64,000 nucleotides of DNA from Dermatemys mawii. Lineage: Eukaryota > Chordata > Testudines > Dermatemydidae. The notes beneath the pieces were generated by a model. The model saw only the letters and a list, made by a program, of their open reading frames with translations, made no database searches and had not been told where the DNA came from. Location of the stretch: the NCBI GenBank assembly GCA_007922305.1, contig ML677328.1, positions 8,728,620 to 8,792,619 on the forward strand. Direction: 5' to 3'. The position numbers and the translations under genes are program-made. Numbering within the stretch: the stretch's first letter is position 1; every line of letters starts with the position of its first letter. Shown here one piece after another: positions 1 to 11,987 of this stretch.

Positions 1-504
1 AAAATGAGGAGGTGTAAGAAATGAAAATAGAACACAGAAATGAACACGTTAACTAACTGCTGCATTTTCCCCATAAAATAATAGAGAACGTAAAACCTGC
101 AGAGTCATTTTCGCAAGCCATTTTTCATGGCGAGCCATAAAGCACTTGCGGGTGATCTGCTGAGTTGGAAGCCCATGGTGCTGGCTGCGCTCCCTGCGCC
201 TATCAAATTGCATTAAAAGGTGATTGAAAGTACAATAAATAATATTTCCCTACTAACACTCTATTTAAGCAATTTCAGCAATTATCATAGGCAAGTTACA
301 CAGTCCCACATGACTGAACAAGAGAAGTGTTGTTCACAAGGCTCTCTCTGCACCATACTTGGGAGGGCTGTGCAAACAGGACTGGAAGGAAAAACAAAAT
401 CACAGGAACAAGGAGTCAGAAAACCTGGGTTCGGTTCACAGTTTTGACATATTGTTGAGCAATATTAGTGTAACCCTTCTGCCCATCAGAGTTGGCAGCA
501 ACAA
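1..504. other. Unassigned non-coding DNA
   Basis: No repeat family, splice-flanked frame or RNA gene was recognised. Short open frames here have no protein-like composition. The segment 100-210 is somewhat richer in G and C than its surroundings, but I cannot assign it. Confidence 0.5.
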
Positions 505-964
505 GGGCCGGGTTCAGTATCCAGGGGTTCCATTCCAATAGCACAATACAAAAACCGGCTCGAGCCCCCACCCAGTGACCTGGGACAACCATATACCACC
601 CCTCTGGGCGCTTCTAAGAGACAATACTTCCCCTCTCGCAAGCACAGAGTCTGAGTGTACCAAAGCCTTTTAATAACAGAGAGAAACAATGTGGCATTAT
701 ATTGGTGAAAGACCACAAACAGCATTAATAAAACAAACCATGAACCAGAAGCCACCCACCCAGCAAATAGGCCGTGGCCTTCCCTTTGGCTCTTGAGTTC
801 CACAACCCCAAAAATCACCCAATAGTCCCAAAAGTCCAACAGCCCAAGTCTCTGTTCCTGGTCAGTGCTGAGTTCAAAGTCAATTGGCAGAGTCTTACCT
901 CCCAGCCTGGGTGGAAATGGAGGGCAGGTTAAGGGGCACCTTACGTGGTCCGAGGCCGTCCCAC

Positions 965-1180
965 GAACTGCTCTACTCTGCCAGCCACTCTGCCAGCAGC
1001 AGCTCGACTCCGCTCTACCAGTGGTCATACGAACTGCTCTGCTGCACCAGCCACTCTGCCAGCAGCACAAATGGCTCCGCTGGATGCTCTACCAGCCAAC
1101 AAATGAACTGTGCTGCTGTGCTAGTCACTCCGCCAGCAGCACAAATGGCTCCATTGGCTGCCCTGCCAGCCGACACACAA
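965..1180. repeat. Three-copy tandem repeat, unit about 66-76 bp
   Basis: Units begin with 'gaactg' at 965, 1031 and 1105. Each contains the block 'cactctgccagcagcac' or a close variant, and the last two also share 'aaatggctcc'. Copies are diverged by substitutions and small indels, so the array is old. It lies inside the larger LTR-like repeat and is probably an intrinsic part of that family. Confidence 0.7.
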
Positions 1181-1319
1181 ACTGTGTGGCTCCGCAATAT
1201 CTTCATGAACTACTCGGCTCAGGAAGCTGCTCAGCAATAGACCTTCAGACCCCCTTACTTAACACGGTGCTCAGTGATTTCTGCTCTTGATTTTCAGCTC
1301 TTAAGTGATTTCAGCTTTT

Positions 1320-1337
1320 GGGGGGGGGGGGGGGGGG
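1320..1337. repeat. Homopolymer G(18)
   Basis: An uninterrupted run of 18 G, directly readable. The length may be unstable or partly a sequencing or assembly effect. Confidence 0.9.
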
Positions 1338-1840
1338 TTAGTGCAGGTGCACTACTGGCTCCAAAGTGAATTCAGCTCAGCAGGCTGAATCTAGATTCCT
1401 AATGGAATAAAAAATTAGCTCTGACATTCAACAGTGGAGAGGGGCAGGGTGCAATAGGCCTCTAGGGCCCTTAGACAAGGCCCTTACCAAAAAGTATAGC
1501 ATGCCTCTCCATGGCCTCTCAAATTCAGTGAGTTTTGAATCTCTGTCCCATGCCCTGTGAGTGCTACCTAGATGATGGTGAGTCTCTCCATCATAACAAA
1601 GAAGTACATAACAAGTACATTTCCACAGTCCTCGATTTACATAATCAGGGTAACAACACTATCATTTCTGCCCCAATAACGGAGAAACTGGGGGACCCAC
1701 AGCAGCCGAAGTGACCATTTGGGCTGCTGTGAGCTCAGACAAGGCGTGGTGGGTGTGCCTATGCAAATAAGATCAACCCCAAAGTTCTTTCCCATAACTC
1801 ACTGCAATTTCCACAATTCACCACCTGATGTCAGGGTAGA

Positions 1841-3437
1841 GCTCATCCTGACACTGCTTACATCAGTTACCTTGTTGGTACCTCAAGTTCCCTTCCATAA
1901 AATGAAGGAAATATTACTATGTCACAGGGGTTCTGAGGATGTCTGCAAGGTCCTTAAGTATTCTGTGATGCCTATACATATAGCAAGTCATTATGTATGT
2001 TGAGCAACTTCCCGCCCTAGAATTCACATGCTGAAGTCATCTGGATGGTATGTGCACAGCATTTATATAATTGTGCTACTGATCATGAAACAAAATTGGT
2101 AAAAAACAAATATTATGAAGCTGACATTTTAATTTACTCCAAGGACTTCTTTCTGCCTATGAGTGGTTAATTGCCTTAAAACTGATTGAAGTCAAAGATC
2201 TGTTTGACAAGGAATTACAGTTTTGCTAATGAATTGGCATTCGTGCTCGGACATCAATGATGTAGGGCCAAAGGAGCATGGAGAAAGATACAAAATGCCC
2301 ATAAGATGAACACTGTGAAGGATTATAAATGTTATATATTGAAACTGATGATGAATACCATATTAAAATCACCATAATAGAACATAAGTGTAGGTGTGTT
2401 AGTACCCTCTAGGATTTACAAGGTATAAACAAAATTCATGAAGATACAGCAGAATATCGTACCAATCAAAGCCCACAATTGCCAGTACAAGTGTAGAGTA
2501 AAACGAATAGCTTACCAATGTTGTCATGAGAAAAAGCTAAGAAAATACCTATATAAGAAAACTATGGGGAAAAGATAGCATTCCCTACAAGAAGATTTCT
2601 CCCAACCACCTTCATGCATTTGCACAAATATTCACCTGCCAAAATTTTGTTGTCACCTTGCAAAAACTGACACACTGAATGCTATCTTGTGTTAAAACAC
2701 TTGGCTCTGTGTTAGTGCAGTTCAGCAGTAAATCAGAATAAACCCTAACAAAGGAAGTGGAGAGAGAGGGATGGAGCAGCATGAGAACATCTGAAAGTAT
2801 CTGGAAAAGTGGCAAGTCTGACCCAACAAGTTCACAAGGTTTAGAATTTTTTTATTTGCAAACACAGAAAAGACAGTGAATAGAATTAATCTAGTATCAC
2901 TCTAGCCAATTTCAACAAGCCACAAGTGGTAACTATACCTAAAATTATAACAAATAATCAAAAGTAGAAGCATTGGCCCAGTTATATAAAAAGATTGCTA
3001 ATTCCTACAATTCTTCTCAGATCAATTTCTTCTTACAACTGAGACACGGTCAGTGCTATGTGGCTTGTGCTACAATTATAAATAAACTGCATCTTGTTTG
3101 CCATTAGCCTGCTCTGGTTAATTTTTTTTAAAAAAATATAGCAATATTTTTAACATAAATTATAGTTTTAGGCTATGCTTTCCCAAAGTTGTAATATGTA
3201 AACTTTGGTGATGATTTTCCCTGCACATCTATTTGAATCAAAGCTAATAAACTCCTTTTGAAATAATTCCATGAAAAATCCATGGGGTTATTCCAGGGTA
3301 AAAATCACAGAGATCACAATCAAGTACTGTCTCAGGATGAAGTTTTATCTCTACGCAGAAGGCCAAGACAAGATTTATCCACCACATTAGTCCCACCTAA
3401 ACTAATACTCAAAATATGCCCTTAGCTCTCAATCTTT
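1841..3437. other. AT-rich unassigned DNA
   Basis: I found no recognisable repeat, coding segment or RNA gene. Composition is AT-rich with dispersed stops in all frames. Confidence 0.45.
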
Positions 3438-3819
3438 GCAGACTACTGTATCCCTTTTAGGAGTCTGGTGTGTCTACCTCAAGTTATACCGCACTTAAAA
3501 ACTACTTGCTTACAAAAATCAAATAAAAATACAAAAAAGTGTGACTGTACTCTATTATTACTGCAAAATTGCTCACTTTCTTATTGTTACCTTATAGTTA
3601 TAAAATAAATCAATTGAAATATAAATATTGTACTTACTTTCCACTGTATAGTACATAGAGCAGTATAAACAAGTCAATGTCTGTATGACATTTTAGTTTG
3701 TACTGACTTTGCTAGTAGCTTATTGTAAAACTAGGCAGATATCTCGATGAGTTGATGTACCCTCTAGAAGACCTCTGTGTACCCTTAGTGGTACATGTAT
3801 CCCTGGTTGAGAACCACTG
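3438..3819 (+). mobile_element. hAT-type non-autonomous DNA transposon fragment
   Basis: The segment ends with 'ggttgagaaccactg', the terminal inverted repeat signature of many vertebrate hAT (Charlie/MER-type) elements. The preceding about 370 bp, including 'gatgagttgatgtaccc' near 3750 and 'tggtacatgtatccctg' near 3790, matches a repeat I associate with turtle genomes. The 5' end is degraded: 'cagactactgtatccctttt' stands where a 'cagcggttctcaaac'-like end would be expected, so the start is approximate. No transposase coding is present. Confidence 0.6.
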
Positions 3820-4314
3820 CCTTATGTGGTACACAATTTGTGTTCTGCCTAAGATGGGGCAAATTTCACCCTTTAATAGAACTGTAACAATACAATTGTG
3901 AAAACATTAAATATAATCCTCAATGTTTCTCTTTCATATTATAAAATAAGATATAACCAAGCATGTATTTGTGTAGCTCTGGTTTTCAATTCCTGAGTAA
4001 GTTGGCATCTACAATGTAGCCATAGCTCATTGAAAATACTCAATAAGACGTTAAAGTATTTATTAATCATTCATATTCACCATTTTTCTTTTTATTTCCC
4101 TATGCAAGTTTTGACATCTTTGTTTCATTAGTCCACATGTTCCACTGGACAGATTGCAGAGATTTCTTCAGTGGATTCTCAAATAGTTTTTAAAGCAGTT
4201 TTCCCAAGCCTTTTTCATCTGATAGTGAAATATTAGGATAATCAGAAGGTATCATTTTGATTTTTATTCAAAAGGTAGACTAAATCTGTGGATATTTCTG
4301 ACACCCTATATCTC
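3820..4314. other. AT-rich unassigned DNA
   Basis: Nothing recognisable between the hAT-type end and the following LTR-like repeat. Confidence 0.4.
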
Positions 4315-5425
4315 ATGTGATATCCTGTATCCCATATTAACTACTTTTAAATGGCTATGATATATTTTGTACAAAATATGCCTTGTGAGGGATTATTTTT
4401 AAAAAAAAATAACCTCCAGTGGCTGAATATTATCATCCTGATGAAGTGTGTGTAGCAACACTCAATGTAAAATTATGAGATTTTGCTATATGTGATTGTT
4501 ACTGAAATATGTTGAAATTCTGGGTAATACCAACAAAGCGGCTTCTCAGAAACAAAGACACACTAGCACACCAGCAAGGTACTAAGAGGCCATTACCTGC
4601 TTAACTGTCCATTCACCAGCAGGGGGAAAGGTGTAAACAAGATGTTTACATTCTATCCTAGAGACCTTTCAAATCTCACATACACAGGGGACTGTTTGAC
4701 TACACCTGATGGAAGGCAGGGAGAAGAGAATCCTCAGAGAGAAGAAGGGTATAAAAATAATAGATCATGATCTCCACATCATCCCCTTCTCATCTCTCTG
4801 CTCATGGCAACAACAAATACCAGAAAAACAGAACTGTGGGAGGGGTCCTTGGCTGAACAGGAAATGCAGCCAGTGAACTGTTGCAGCTTATAGCGAGACA
4901 CACATTTTGCTTTTAAGTTCATTTACATACTAGCTTACATTTTCCATCTCTTTTTGGGCTAACCAATTCTGACTTATGCCTCATCACTTGTAATCACTTA
5001 CAATATATCTGCAGTAAATAGACTTTCTTTTTTATTGTTTAATCCAATCCAGTGTGTTTAGACTGAACTGTTGGGAACCTCTACTTGAGAATACAAAGAG
5101 TTTATATTCATTTCCCAGTCTTGGAATGACAGAGTACCTATGAATTGTCACTGTCCAAGAGAATCCTGAGCAGTGCAAGATGCACATTTCTCAGGAACAA
5201 GATTGGAACTAAGAATTCGTGGGTGTCGCCATGTCTGTAGTTCATGGTGGTTGAGAGAGCGTTTATGTATTGAGCTGGAAGTGAATTTACATACTGACAG
5301 CTGCATAAGCAGACCAGAAGTGCCTGTTCTGGGAGTAAACCATTGGAAAAGGAACACCAGGCTAGAGAGTTCAGGCAACACTACTCTTCAACAGTACAGA
5401 TTGTACCTTGGAGAATGTCACAATA
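4315..5425 (+). mobile_element. LTR-like repeat, copy A (same type as 42.56-43.73 kb)
   Basis: The strongest internal evidence is similarity to a second region of this window. The block around 4974-5070 ('cttatgcctcatcacttg', then a run of AATAAA-like signals, then 'ccagtgtgtttagactgaa') aligns with 43278-43370 ('cttatgcctatcgcttatc', 'ttaataaatttg', 'acagcgtagtttggttgaa'). Both copies later carry 'aggct(a/g)gagagtt'. The right end near 5411-5425 reads 'gagaatgtcaca', compatible with a ...CA terminus. By recall this is a turtle endogenous-retrovirus-type LTR; the polyadenylation-like block sits where an LTR R region would. No internal gag-pol is attached, so it is a solo or truncated LTR. The start is approximate. 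Confidence 0.6.
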
Positions 5426-5486
5426 TTAATGGTTTCACATTACTGTTTTATTAAAACAAAACAAAAAACAAACTAACAAAAAAAAC

Positions 5487-6400
5487 ACTAAGGGATTGGG
5501 CAACAAAATGGTAAATGAAATGTAATGTGGATAAATGCAAAGTAATGCACATTGGAAAAAAAAATAACCCGAACTATACTTACAATAGAATGGGGGCTAA
5601 TTTAGCTATAACTAATAATAATTTAAAAAAAAGATCTTGGAGTCATCATGGATAGTTCTCTAGAGATGTCCATGCAGTGTGCAGCGGCAATCAAAAAAGC
5701 AAACAGTATGTTAGGAATCATTAAAAAAAGGGAGAGAGAATATCTTATTCCCCTTATATAAAGCCACGGTGCACTCACTTCTTGAATACTGCGTACAAAT
5801 GTGGTCTCATCTCAAAAGAGATATACTGGCATTAGAAAAGGTTCAAAGAAGGGCAACTAAAATCATTAGAGGTTTGAAACAAGTCCCATATGAGGAAAGA
5901 TTACAGAGGCTAGGAAAAGAGGAGACTAAGGTGGGATGTGATAGGGCTTTATCAAAATTATGAATGGTGTGGAGAAAGTGAATAAGGAAAAGTTATTTAC
6001 TTGTTCCCATAATATAAGAACTAGGGGCCACCAAATGAAATTAATGGGCAGCAGGTTTAAAACAAATAAAAGGAAGTTGCTCTTCACACAGCGCACAGTC
6101 GACCCGTGGAACTCCCTTGCCTGAGGAGGTTGTGAAGGCTAGGACTATAACAAGGGTTAAAAGAGAACTGGATAAATTCATGGAGGTTAAGTCCATTAAT
6201 GGATATTAGCCAGAATAGGTAAGGAATGGTGTCCCTAGTCTCAGTTTGTCAGAGGGTAGTGATGAATGGCAGGAGAGAGATCACTTCATCATTACCTGTT
6301 AGGTTCACTCCCTCTGGGGCAAGTGGCATTGTCCACTGTCGGCAGGCAGGATACTGGGCTGGATGCACCTTTGATCTGACCCAGTATGGCCATTCTTATG
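5487..6400 (+). mobile_element. CR1-type LINE, 3'-terminal fragment with reverse-transcriptase C-terminus
   Basis: This is a 5'-truncated CR1-family LINE fragment. The conceptual translation carries the end of the LINE reverse transcriptase ORF: 'KDLGVIMDSSLEMSMQCA' with a break (about 5630-5685), then 'HSLLEYCVQMWSHLKRD' and 'ALEKVQRRATKIIRGLK' (5770-5885), followed by 'SYEERLQRLG'-type residues. The frame is broken by deletions and stops, for example just after 'QRLGKE' where the expected 'LFSLEKRR' is partly missing. Downstream is the non-coding tail typical of sauropsid CR1 ('ggataaattcatggaggtta', 'atcattacctgttaggttca'). It ends at 6400 with 'ccagtatggccattcttatg', the family's 3' terminal motif. 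The copy is inactive. Confidence 0.9.
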
Positions 6401-7067
6401 TAAACTACAAAAGATACATGCAGTAAATAGAAATAATGACTTTATCATGAGGGACATCTGCCTTTTAAGAGAGGAAAATAAAATGAGGAGTTTCACTGAA
6501 TCATTGAGCTGCATATGAATATGGGAATAGGACCAGCAGGCAACCTGGTACTCATGAAAACTTATGAAATAAAAGTTTCCATTATTCCCCCAATTAATTC
6601 TTTCTGTATCTTTTATATTTTAATATAGTCTTTCAATTCTCATTCAGAGTGCTAGAATCTGATGCTAGAAACCTTATGGGGTCATTTGCTCAGCTGTGGT
6701 CTGCGGTATTTATTATTTGTTTTAAGGTAGATATAAGAGACCATGACTTGTTTTTCAAGTGGATAAACTGAAAGACCAGATTTACATTCTAAAGATTTCA
6801 GTCCTCTGTGGACTTATAGATCTGATACACCATGTGCAAAGACAGCTTCCCTGTATTGCCTCATAAATGCACTTTAGAGTGGATCTGAATTTCAGATCAT
6901 TTAGATTTTGATTCAGAAAAGCATCCACAAATTCCACATAGTTTTTGCACCCATCTGCTTTAGAATTTGAGTTCTTCCATCCACAGTCCATTTAAATCAA
7001 GAAGAGTTCCCCCCCCCAATTATTTCAATAGATATAAGATCAGATTTACAGGCACACACACTAGATA
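6401..7067. other. Unassigned non-coding DNA
   Basis: No repeat family or coding segment recognised between the CR1 tail and the pogo-like MITE. Confidence 0.45.
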
Positions 7068-7366
7068 CAGTAGACTCTCAATTATCCAGGATGATAGGGA
7101 AAAAAATAATCCTGGTTAATAAAATCCCGGATAATCACCATCCATAGGAAATATGGGAGGTGGTGGGGCTGGTTCACCAGCCACCCTGCACCGGGAGGTG
7201 GGGGTGTCGGTTCATTGGCTGCCCTGTACCCTGGTGGGTTCTTTTTTTATGTGCTTGGGGCGGCAACAAAGCCAGAGCCGACCCTGCGAGTTACGCATAT
7301 TTTTTTTTTGACATCCTGGTTAATCCACAACCTGGTTAACCCGATCCTGGATAACAGAGTCTACTG
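7068..7366. mobile_element. pogo/Tigger-like MITE (299 bp, TA target site)
   Basis: Terminal inverted repeats are visible: the left end begins 'cagtagactctcaattatcc' and the reverse complement of the right end reads 'cagtagactctgttatcc'. Both ends are flanked by TA (7066-7067 and 7367-7368), the expected target-site duplication for Tc1/mariner-pogo superfamily elements, and the end sequence resembles Tigger/pogo termini. Subterminal 'tcctggttaataaa' and 'tcctggttaatcc' motifs repeat on opposite strands. There is no transposase ORF, so it was mobilised in trans. Confidence 0.85.
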
Positions 7367-7368
7367 TA

Positions 7369-10300
7369 TATTTGAAATTCAGATATTCCCAAATTTTCGG
7401 GAAAGTGAAATGTGGATAACAGAGAAATAGATAAAATAAACAATTAGAACGCCTTAGTGAAGTTTTATTGCAACAAAATTGTGCCTCTGCCCCCTCTTGT
7501 TCACCACTAGACTTACTCCCCGTTTGCAGGTACCAAGCTAAAGTAGTTCCATCTCTGTTTTTCTCAATTTTGACTTGTGACATGGTAGCCAATTAGTAGC
7601 CATCATGTGGATGTGTTTTGCGATGAGGGCATTAATTCACAGGAAAGTGAACTAGGATAACCCACTCATTTCATACAGGTCTCTCAACGGTCAGCAGATG
7701 GGGATTCTTTTCATTCAGTAATGAGCAGGACAATAACTGTATGAATAACCCAGAGTATAAAGGTTATTAATCTCATTACTTACTCCCTTAGCCAAAGTGT
7801 TACTGCTTGCTAAATTTCACACTTTTATATAACAATTCATAACACACAGACCATAATAGTATATCTGTGTAAACAGAACACCATCAAGCTTTACAAAATA
7901 GCTAGTCAATGATTTGTAAGATCCTACTGGAATAACTTAATGCAGTGAGGTTCTGATCCTTTATGATAACATTCAGTGTCTCAAAACAAACAATAGTAAT
8001 AAGAAACCAAAAAAACAAAACAAAAAAACACTCTCCTCGCATCCCTGTTAATCTCCTGCCAAATTAGGAGGCTTAAATCTTCAGATTTGTCAAGATTACT
8101 AAAACTAACACTCTTGGACTTTGACAGACTGCTAGTGGGATCCAGTTTTAAAGATAGGAACCGTTAAACAAGAATGCTTTACCATATGCCTCTGGATTTT
8201 AGTTTGTGGACAGAAAGCAACTGCAATCCCTTGACTAGTACAGTTATAAATTATGGTCCATACTGGCAGGAAAGAATTTATGTTGGAATTTCCAAATTCT
8301 CATCAACTTGAATTGCTACTAGATGCAAAGAGAAAGCATGGCAGAATTTGAAGCACATGTGGTGTGCTTACATCCCTTCACAGGAAAATGTTTATGGTAA
8401 CAATACAGTAGATTTATAGTATAACTAACATTAAAGTAATAGGAAATTACATTTTTTTCATAAAACTATAGTACTAAGTGTAAGTAACCATTTTCCTGGA
8501 ATACACATTTGAATTCAATAATAGTAAACATACTATGTACTGTAAAAATAATTTCTATACTCCTTATAGTATTAGTTATCATGTAAGTGCTGCAGGGTTG
8601 GGATGCTCTTTCATTTGTGTTTGAATATTGGTTAACAAATGGTATTTTTAAATTGAGTTGAGAACTGAATGACCGACACAGCCATCTCAAAAATACTACA
8701 GCTGTGCAAGTTTGCCTGCATTTGTAGAAATCCAGAATATACTCAGATTTCTGCTTCATTAATCACCCCACATGGCACTGGATTCGACATCCATTTTTAT
8801 ATGCTTAGTACAGATTATCTGAGCACTAAATTAACAGACAAACCCCACCAGTTTAGCTAATAGGACTGATCTATCGGTTACTGAAGTAAATAAAAAGACT
8901 CCCACTGACCTCAGTGGGCTTTGTATCAGATGCACAAAGAATGACTGGCCTGGGGAACACCTGTATTATTCCTATAGATATGACTGGTTTACTGTACTAC
9001 TTAAAAAACAAAAACAAACAAAAAAAACACACATACAATATCACACACAGACTATAGCCCAAAGGTGAGAGCAATAGCTAGTAAAGTTGCCTGTTTACCT
9101 TTCCCAAGAATACTTGGAACAATCTCACTTGCTTATTTAATAATGTAAAAAAGCAACAACTATAGAATTTTCAATTAAGTCTTATAGGGCCTTATCTCTT
9201 ACAAATTTAGATAGACAGACAGACACACACTGAAGAAAGGACTCCTACTGAGTCATCTCATGACATTTTGCGATGACATTTTGTAGGGTGAATGGCTTTT
9301 GTGTGAAATACAGATGTTCTGACACTATCATATCTTATGAATAAGCTCTCGAGATTCCCTCTTGTATGTGCTGCTATTCAGAGCAAATATGACGTAACAT
9401 AAAAACAAACAACATTCAACAAGCTTTCCAATCACCCATTATTCGCCTGGTGGCCAAAAGAACAGCTCTGATCTTGTTAATGAAGTAGTACAGGAAAAGA
9501 TCAGTGTCTTTTTTTGACAGATTCAGGAACTTTATCCTTTGGGGGTTAAAACATCCTGGTGTTAGTTGGATATTTGCCCAATTCTTAGTGTAATACAGTT
9601 ACTTCTTTAGAACAATTCTACACAATTGAGAGACATCCTTGGCCCTATTCAAGTCAATGGAATTTTGGCTATTGATTTAAATAGTGTCAACATTTTGCCC
9701 AATGTCCTTTATAATAATGCTAAATAACTCATGTCCCAGAAATAAGTAAATAGAGTTTATTTTAGAGTTTATATATATTTGGATGATCATGTGCCTTTAA
9801 CAGATTTACTCTAGTCTTCACATCAGTCACTAGCCTGAAGAGATTCAAGGAGAAGGCAGAAGGAATCAGCCATAAACCTAATAAAAATATATTCTTTGAA
9901 AATTTAAGACAGAGCCATTAGTTCGAATGACCAGGCCCTTCCAGGGAACCTGACAGAAAATATTTACTCTTTGGTTTTACAATGACAGGTTTTCAGGAGG
10001 AGATTGCAATTCCACAGAATTTATGCCGTACTCAGCAGGAAGAAGCCTGTCTGGTACTCCCCTGCCTTCAGGAAGAACTGCTGGACCTGCTGAGCACATT
10101 TTTCCCTTTGTTTTTTATTCAGTTTTCCACTTCCTTTTAGGAAGGTGCTGGCGAAGTAAACAAGAACTGGCCTTTTTCTAGATTTGACTAATACCTAGCC
10201 TAATACCTGTGATCAGGCTCATGAAAATTAGTAGTAGTACAGTGGTGCTCTCCATTAAAAGATCATCATCAAGTGCTCTAAAATCCACGTGCTGACTCAC

Positions 10301-11098
10301 ACTGCCTCAAAATTTGCTACACCTCACAGGAATGCTGGGAGTGGCGTTATTCCAAATGTAGGGTAACTTAAGTAAAGGATACAGCCTCCCACCCACCCCC
10401 CAAAAAGGGCAACACACTAATAGCATTTTGCAAAGTCACCTTGCGCTTCGCTTATTTTATATGGGTGGGAGGGGGCAACACATACCTGGAGATCATTTTA
10501 TGACTCTAATCCTTCTCAGCCTGACCCTGACTTCTCAGGATTTAGCTCAGTTACTACTGGCACACCCTACCCCTTTGGGGATGCAAGACTGAAAAAAGTT
10601 AAGGCTAACATTTGTAACTCCAGGTCAGGGCATGTGCAACAAGACTAGGGTTCTGGTGAAGTGGAGGGTGAGAGGCTGTTTCCAGGCATTTATCACTGTA
10701 ATTGGGTACCTCAAGGTGACATGCTATGTTCATTTAATCTGAACTTAAACTGTGATTGACTGAAGGATCTTCCAGTAAGGCATCTAGACCCAGCGTTCTG
10801 AAGATATTTAGACATTGTACTGCTAAGCATTGCAAGAACTGTATGACTTAGTGTAAAGTTGCTTTCAACAGTGATGTAGACACTAAGGATTCCCTGAGAG
10901 ATACTACAGTGATCAGCACAATATTAAAACTGATACAGAAAAGAGCAGGCATTACACCTTTAAGATCTGCAGGGCTGCTTTAGTACATTGTATATAATTT
11001 TGATTTTTCTCTGCTTTTCATGGGAAAGCCCCACTTTACCAAACAAGTAAGCTGAAGAGCTTCATCAAATTAAGGAAGCCAAAGTAACTGAAAAGAGG
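7369..11098. other. Repeat-poor AT-rich DNA, no gene seen
   Basis: Nearly 4 kb without a confident element. Short remnants resembling the palindromic 'cccattgaagtcaatggg' MITE group occur near 8895-8935 ('cccactgacctcagtgggct') and 9640-9705, both too decayed to delimit. A 'gatagacagacagacacaca' tract is near 9210. No splice-flanked reading frame was found. Confidence 0.45.
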
Positions 11099-11270
11099 TT
11101 TCAGAGTGGTTGACGTGTTAGCCTGTATCCACAAAAAGATTGAAGAGTACTTGTGGCACCTTAGAGACTAACAAATTTATTTGGGCACAAGCTTTCATGT
11201 GTTGAAACCCACTTCGTCAGACGTATAGAGTGGAACATACACTAGGAAGACTGTACACAAGATATATATG
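11099..11270 (-). repeat. PLE 3' terminal repeat with decayed hammerhead-like fold
   Basis: On the minus strand this carries 'ctgacga' (11220-11214), a stem-loop, 'gaaa' (11196-11193) and 'gcttgtgccc', then 'ttgttagtctctaaggtgcc'. It is the same terminal sequence as at 33.28-33.35 and 39.37-39.46 kb. The order matches a type I hammerhead core (CUGANGA, stem II, GAAA, short stem III). Relative to that core there is one extra A after CUGACGA, a mismatch in stem II, and C instead of the U before the cleavage position, so it is probably inactive. Confidence 0.6.
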
Positions 11271-11271
11271 T

Positions 11272-11883
11272 TGTGACAAAGTTCCGAGTCTGTATTTGTG
11301 GGTCCTGCGCTTTCTGGCAGATTTAGGGGCCTCAGAAACTCATTTAGGCCCCAGAGTGAGCTCCCTTTCTCAGTAACTAACTAGGGGAGGCAGAAAGGGG
11401 AGAGCCTGGGCCCTCCCTCTACTCCAGACTCCAGTCCAGGGACCCTAATAGTATCAGCTATGATGGCTGACCTTCTAGCCACAAAACACAATACAATCCC
11501 CTGGGCTACTTCCCCACAGCAGTCTCCGCTTCTTCAAACTCCACTTCACCCTTACCTCAGGGCCTTCTTCCTTGCATATGATATGTTGTCTACCACTCAG
11601 TTTCACCAACAGCACAACTTCCTTCCAGTTCCTGACATCCATACCCACCTGACTAACTGGGAGGGTTTTTAACTGGTTTCAGCCAGCCCCTGATTGGCTT
11701 CAGGTGTTCCAATCAGGCTAGCTATTTCTGCTGCTTTCTAGAAGCTTAATTGGTCCCAGGTGTCTTGATTGGCCTGGAGTAGCCTTTGTTTGGCTATCCA
11801 GGGAACAGGGACCTGCACATCCTGAGGCTGATATATTTGCCTTCCACCACTCTCTTATACCCTTCTGGACTGACTCCGTCACA
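11272..11883 (+). mobile_element. Solo LTR nested in the PLE copy
   Basis: The insert starts 'tgtgacaaagttccgagtct' and ends 'gactccgtcaca', giving TG...CA ends with a 6-bp imperfect inverted TGTGAC/GTCACA. It separates two halves of the PLE 3' region, so it inserted after the PLE. The body contains 'gtgggtcctgcgctttctgg' and 'gattggcttcaggtgttcc', which I recognise as a common turtle LTR family. Flanks are 'gatatatatgt' and 'atatatacatc'; the AT repeat makes the target duplication ambiguous. No internal viral genes are attached. Inserted orientation is assumed from TG...CA polarity and recall. Confidence 0.75.
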
Positions 11884-11896
11884 ATATATACATCTT

Positions 11897-11899
<3 letters not shown>

Positions 11900-11985
<86 letters not shown>
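11900..11985. repeat. (CA)n microsatellite, about 42 units
   Basis: An uninterrupted CA tract of about 85 bp inside the PLE 3' region, immediately right of the nested LTR. It is long and perfect, so it is likely polymorphic. Both strands give artefactual 'HTHT'/'VCVC' frames. Confidence 0.97.

Positions 11986-11987
<2 letters not shown>

Larger units (their letters stand above)
505..1840 (-). mobile_element. LTR-like interspersed repeat, antisense, unclassified
   Basis: The segment from about 505 to 1840 matches, by recall, a high-copy turtle repeat that reads as the antisense of an LTR-type element. Recognisable blocks are the run around 535-600 ('ggctcgagcccccaccc'), the 'ccttttaataacagagag' block near 665, and the 'aattcagctcagcaggctg' block near 1370. 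The GC-rich part at 965-1180 holds three diverged copies of a roughly 70-bp unit, and 1320-1337 is a run of 18 G. Open frames crossing it are repeat shadows, not genes. Class and exact ends are uncertain; no clean TG...CA termini or target-site duplication were located. Confidence 0.55.

Noticed and set aside
486..1070. 194-codon minus-strand frame and overlapping plus-strand frames (865-1290)
   Set aside because: They lie in a GC-rich repeat with 70-bp internal units; frames on both strands are open because of the repeat composition, and residues are repetitive (CCWQSGW, SHSASS).
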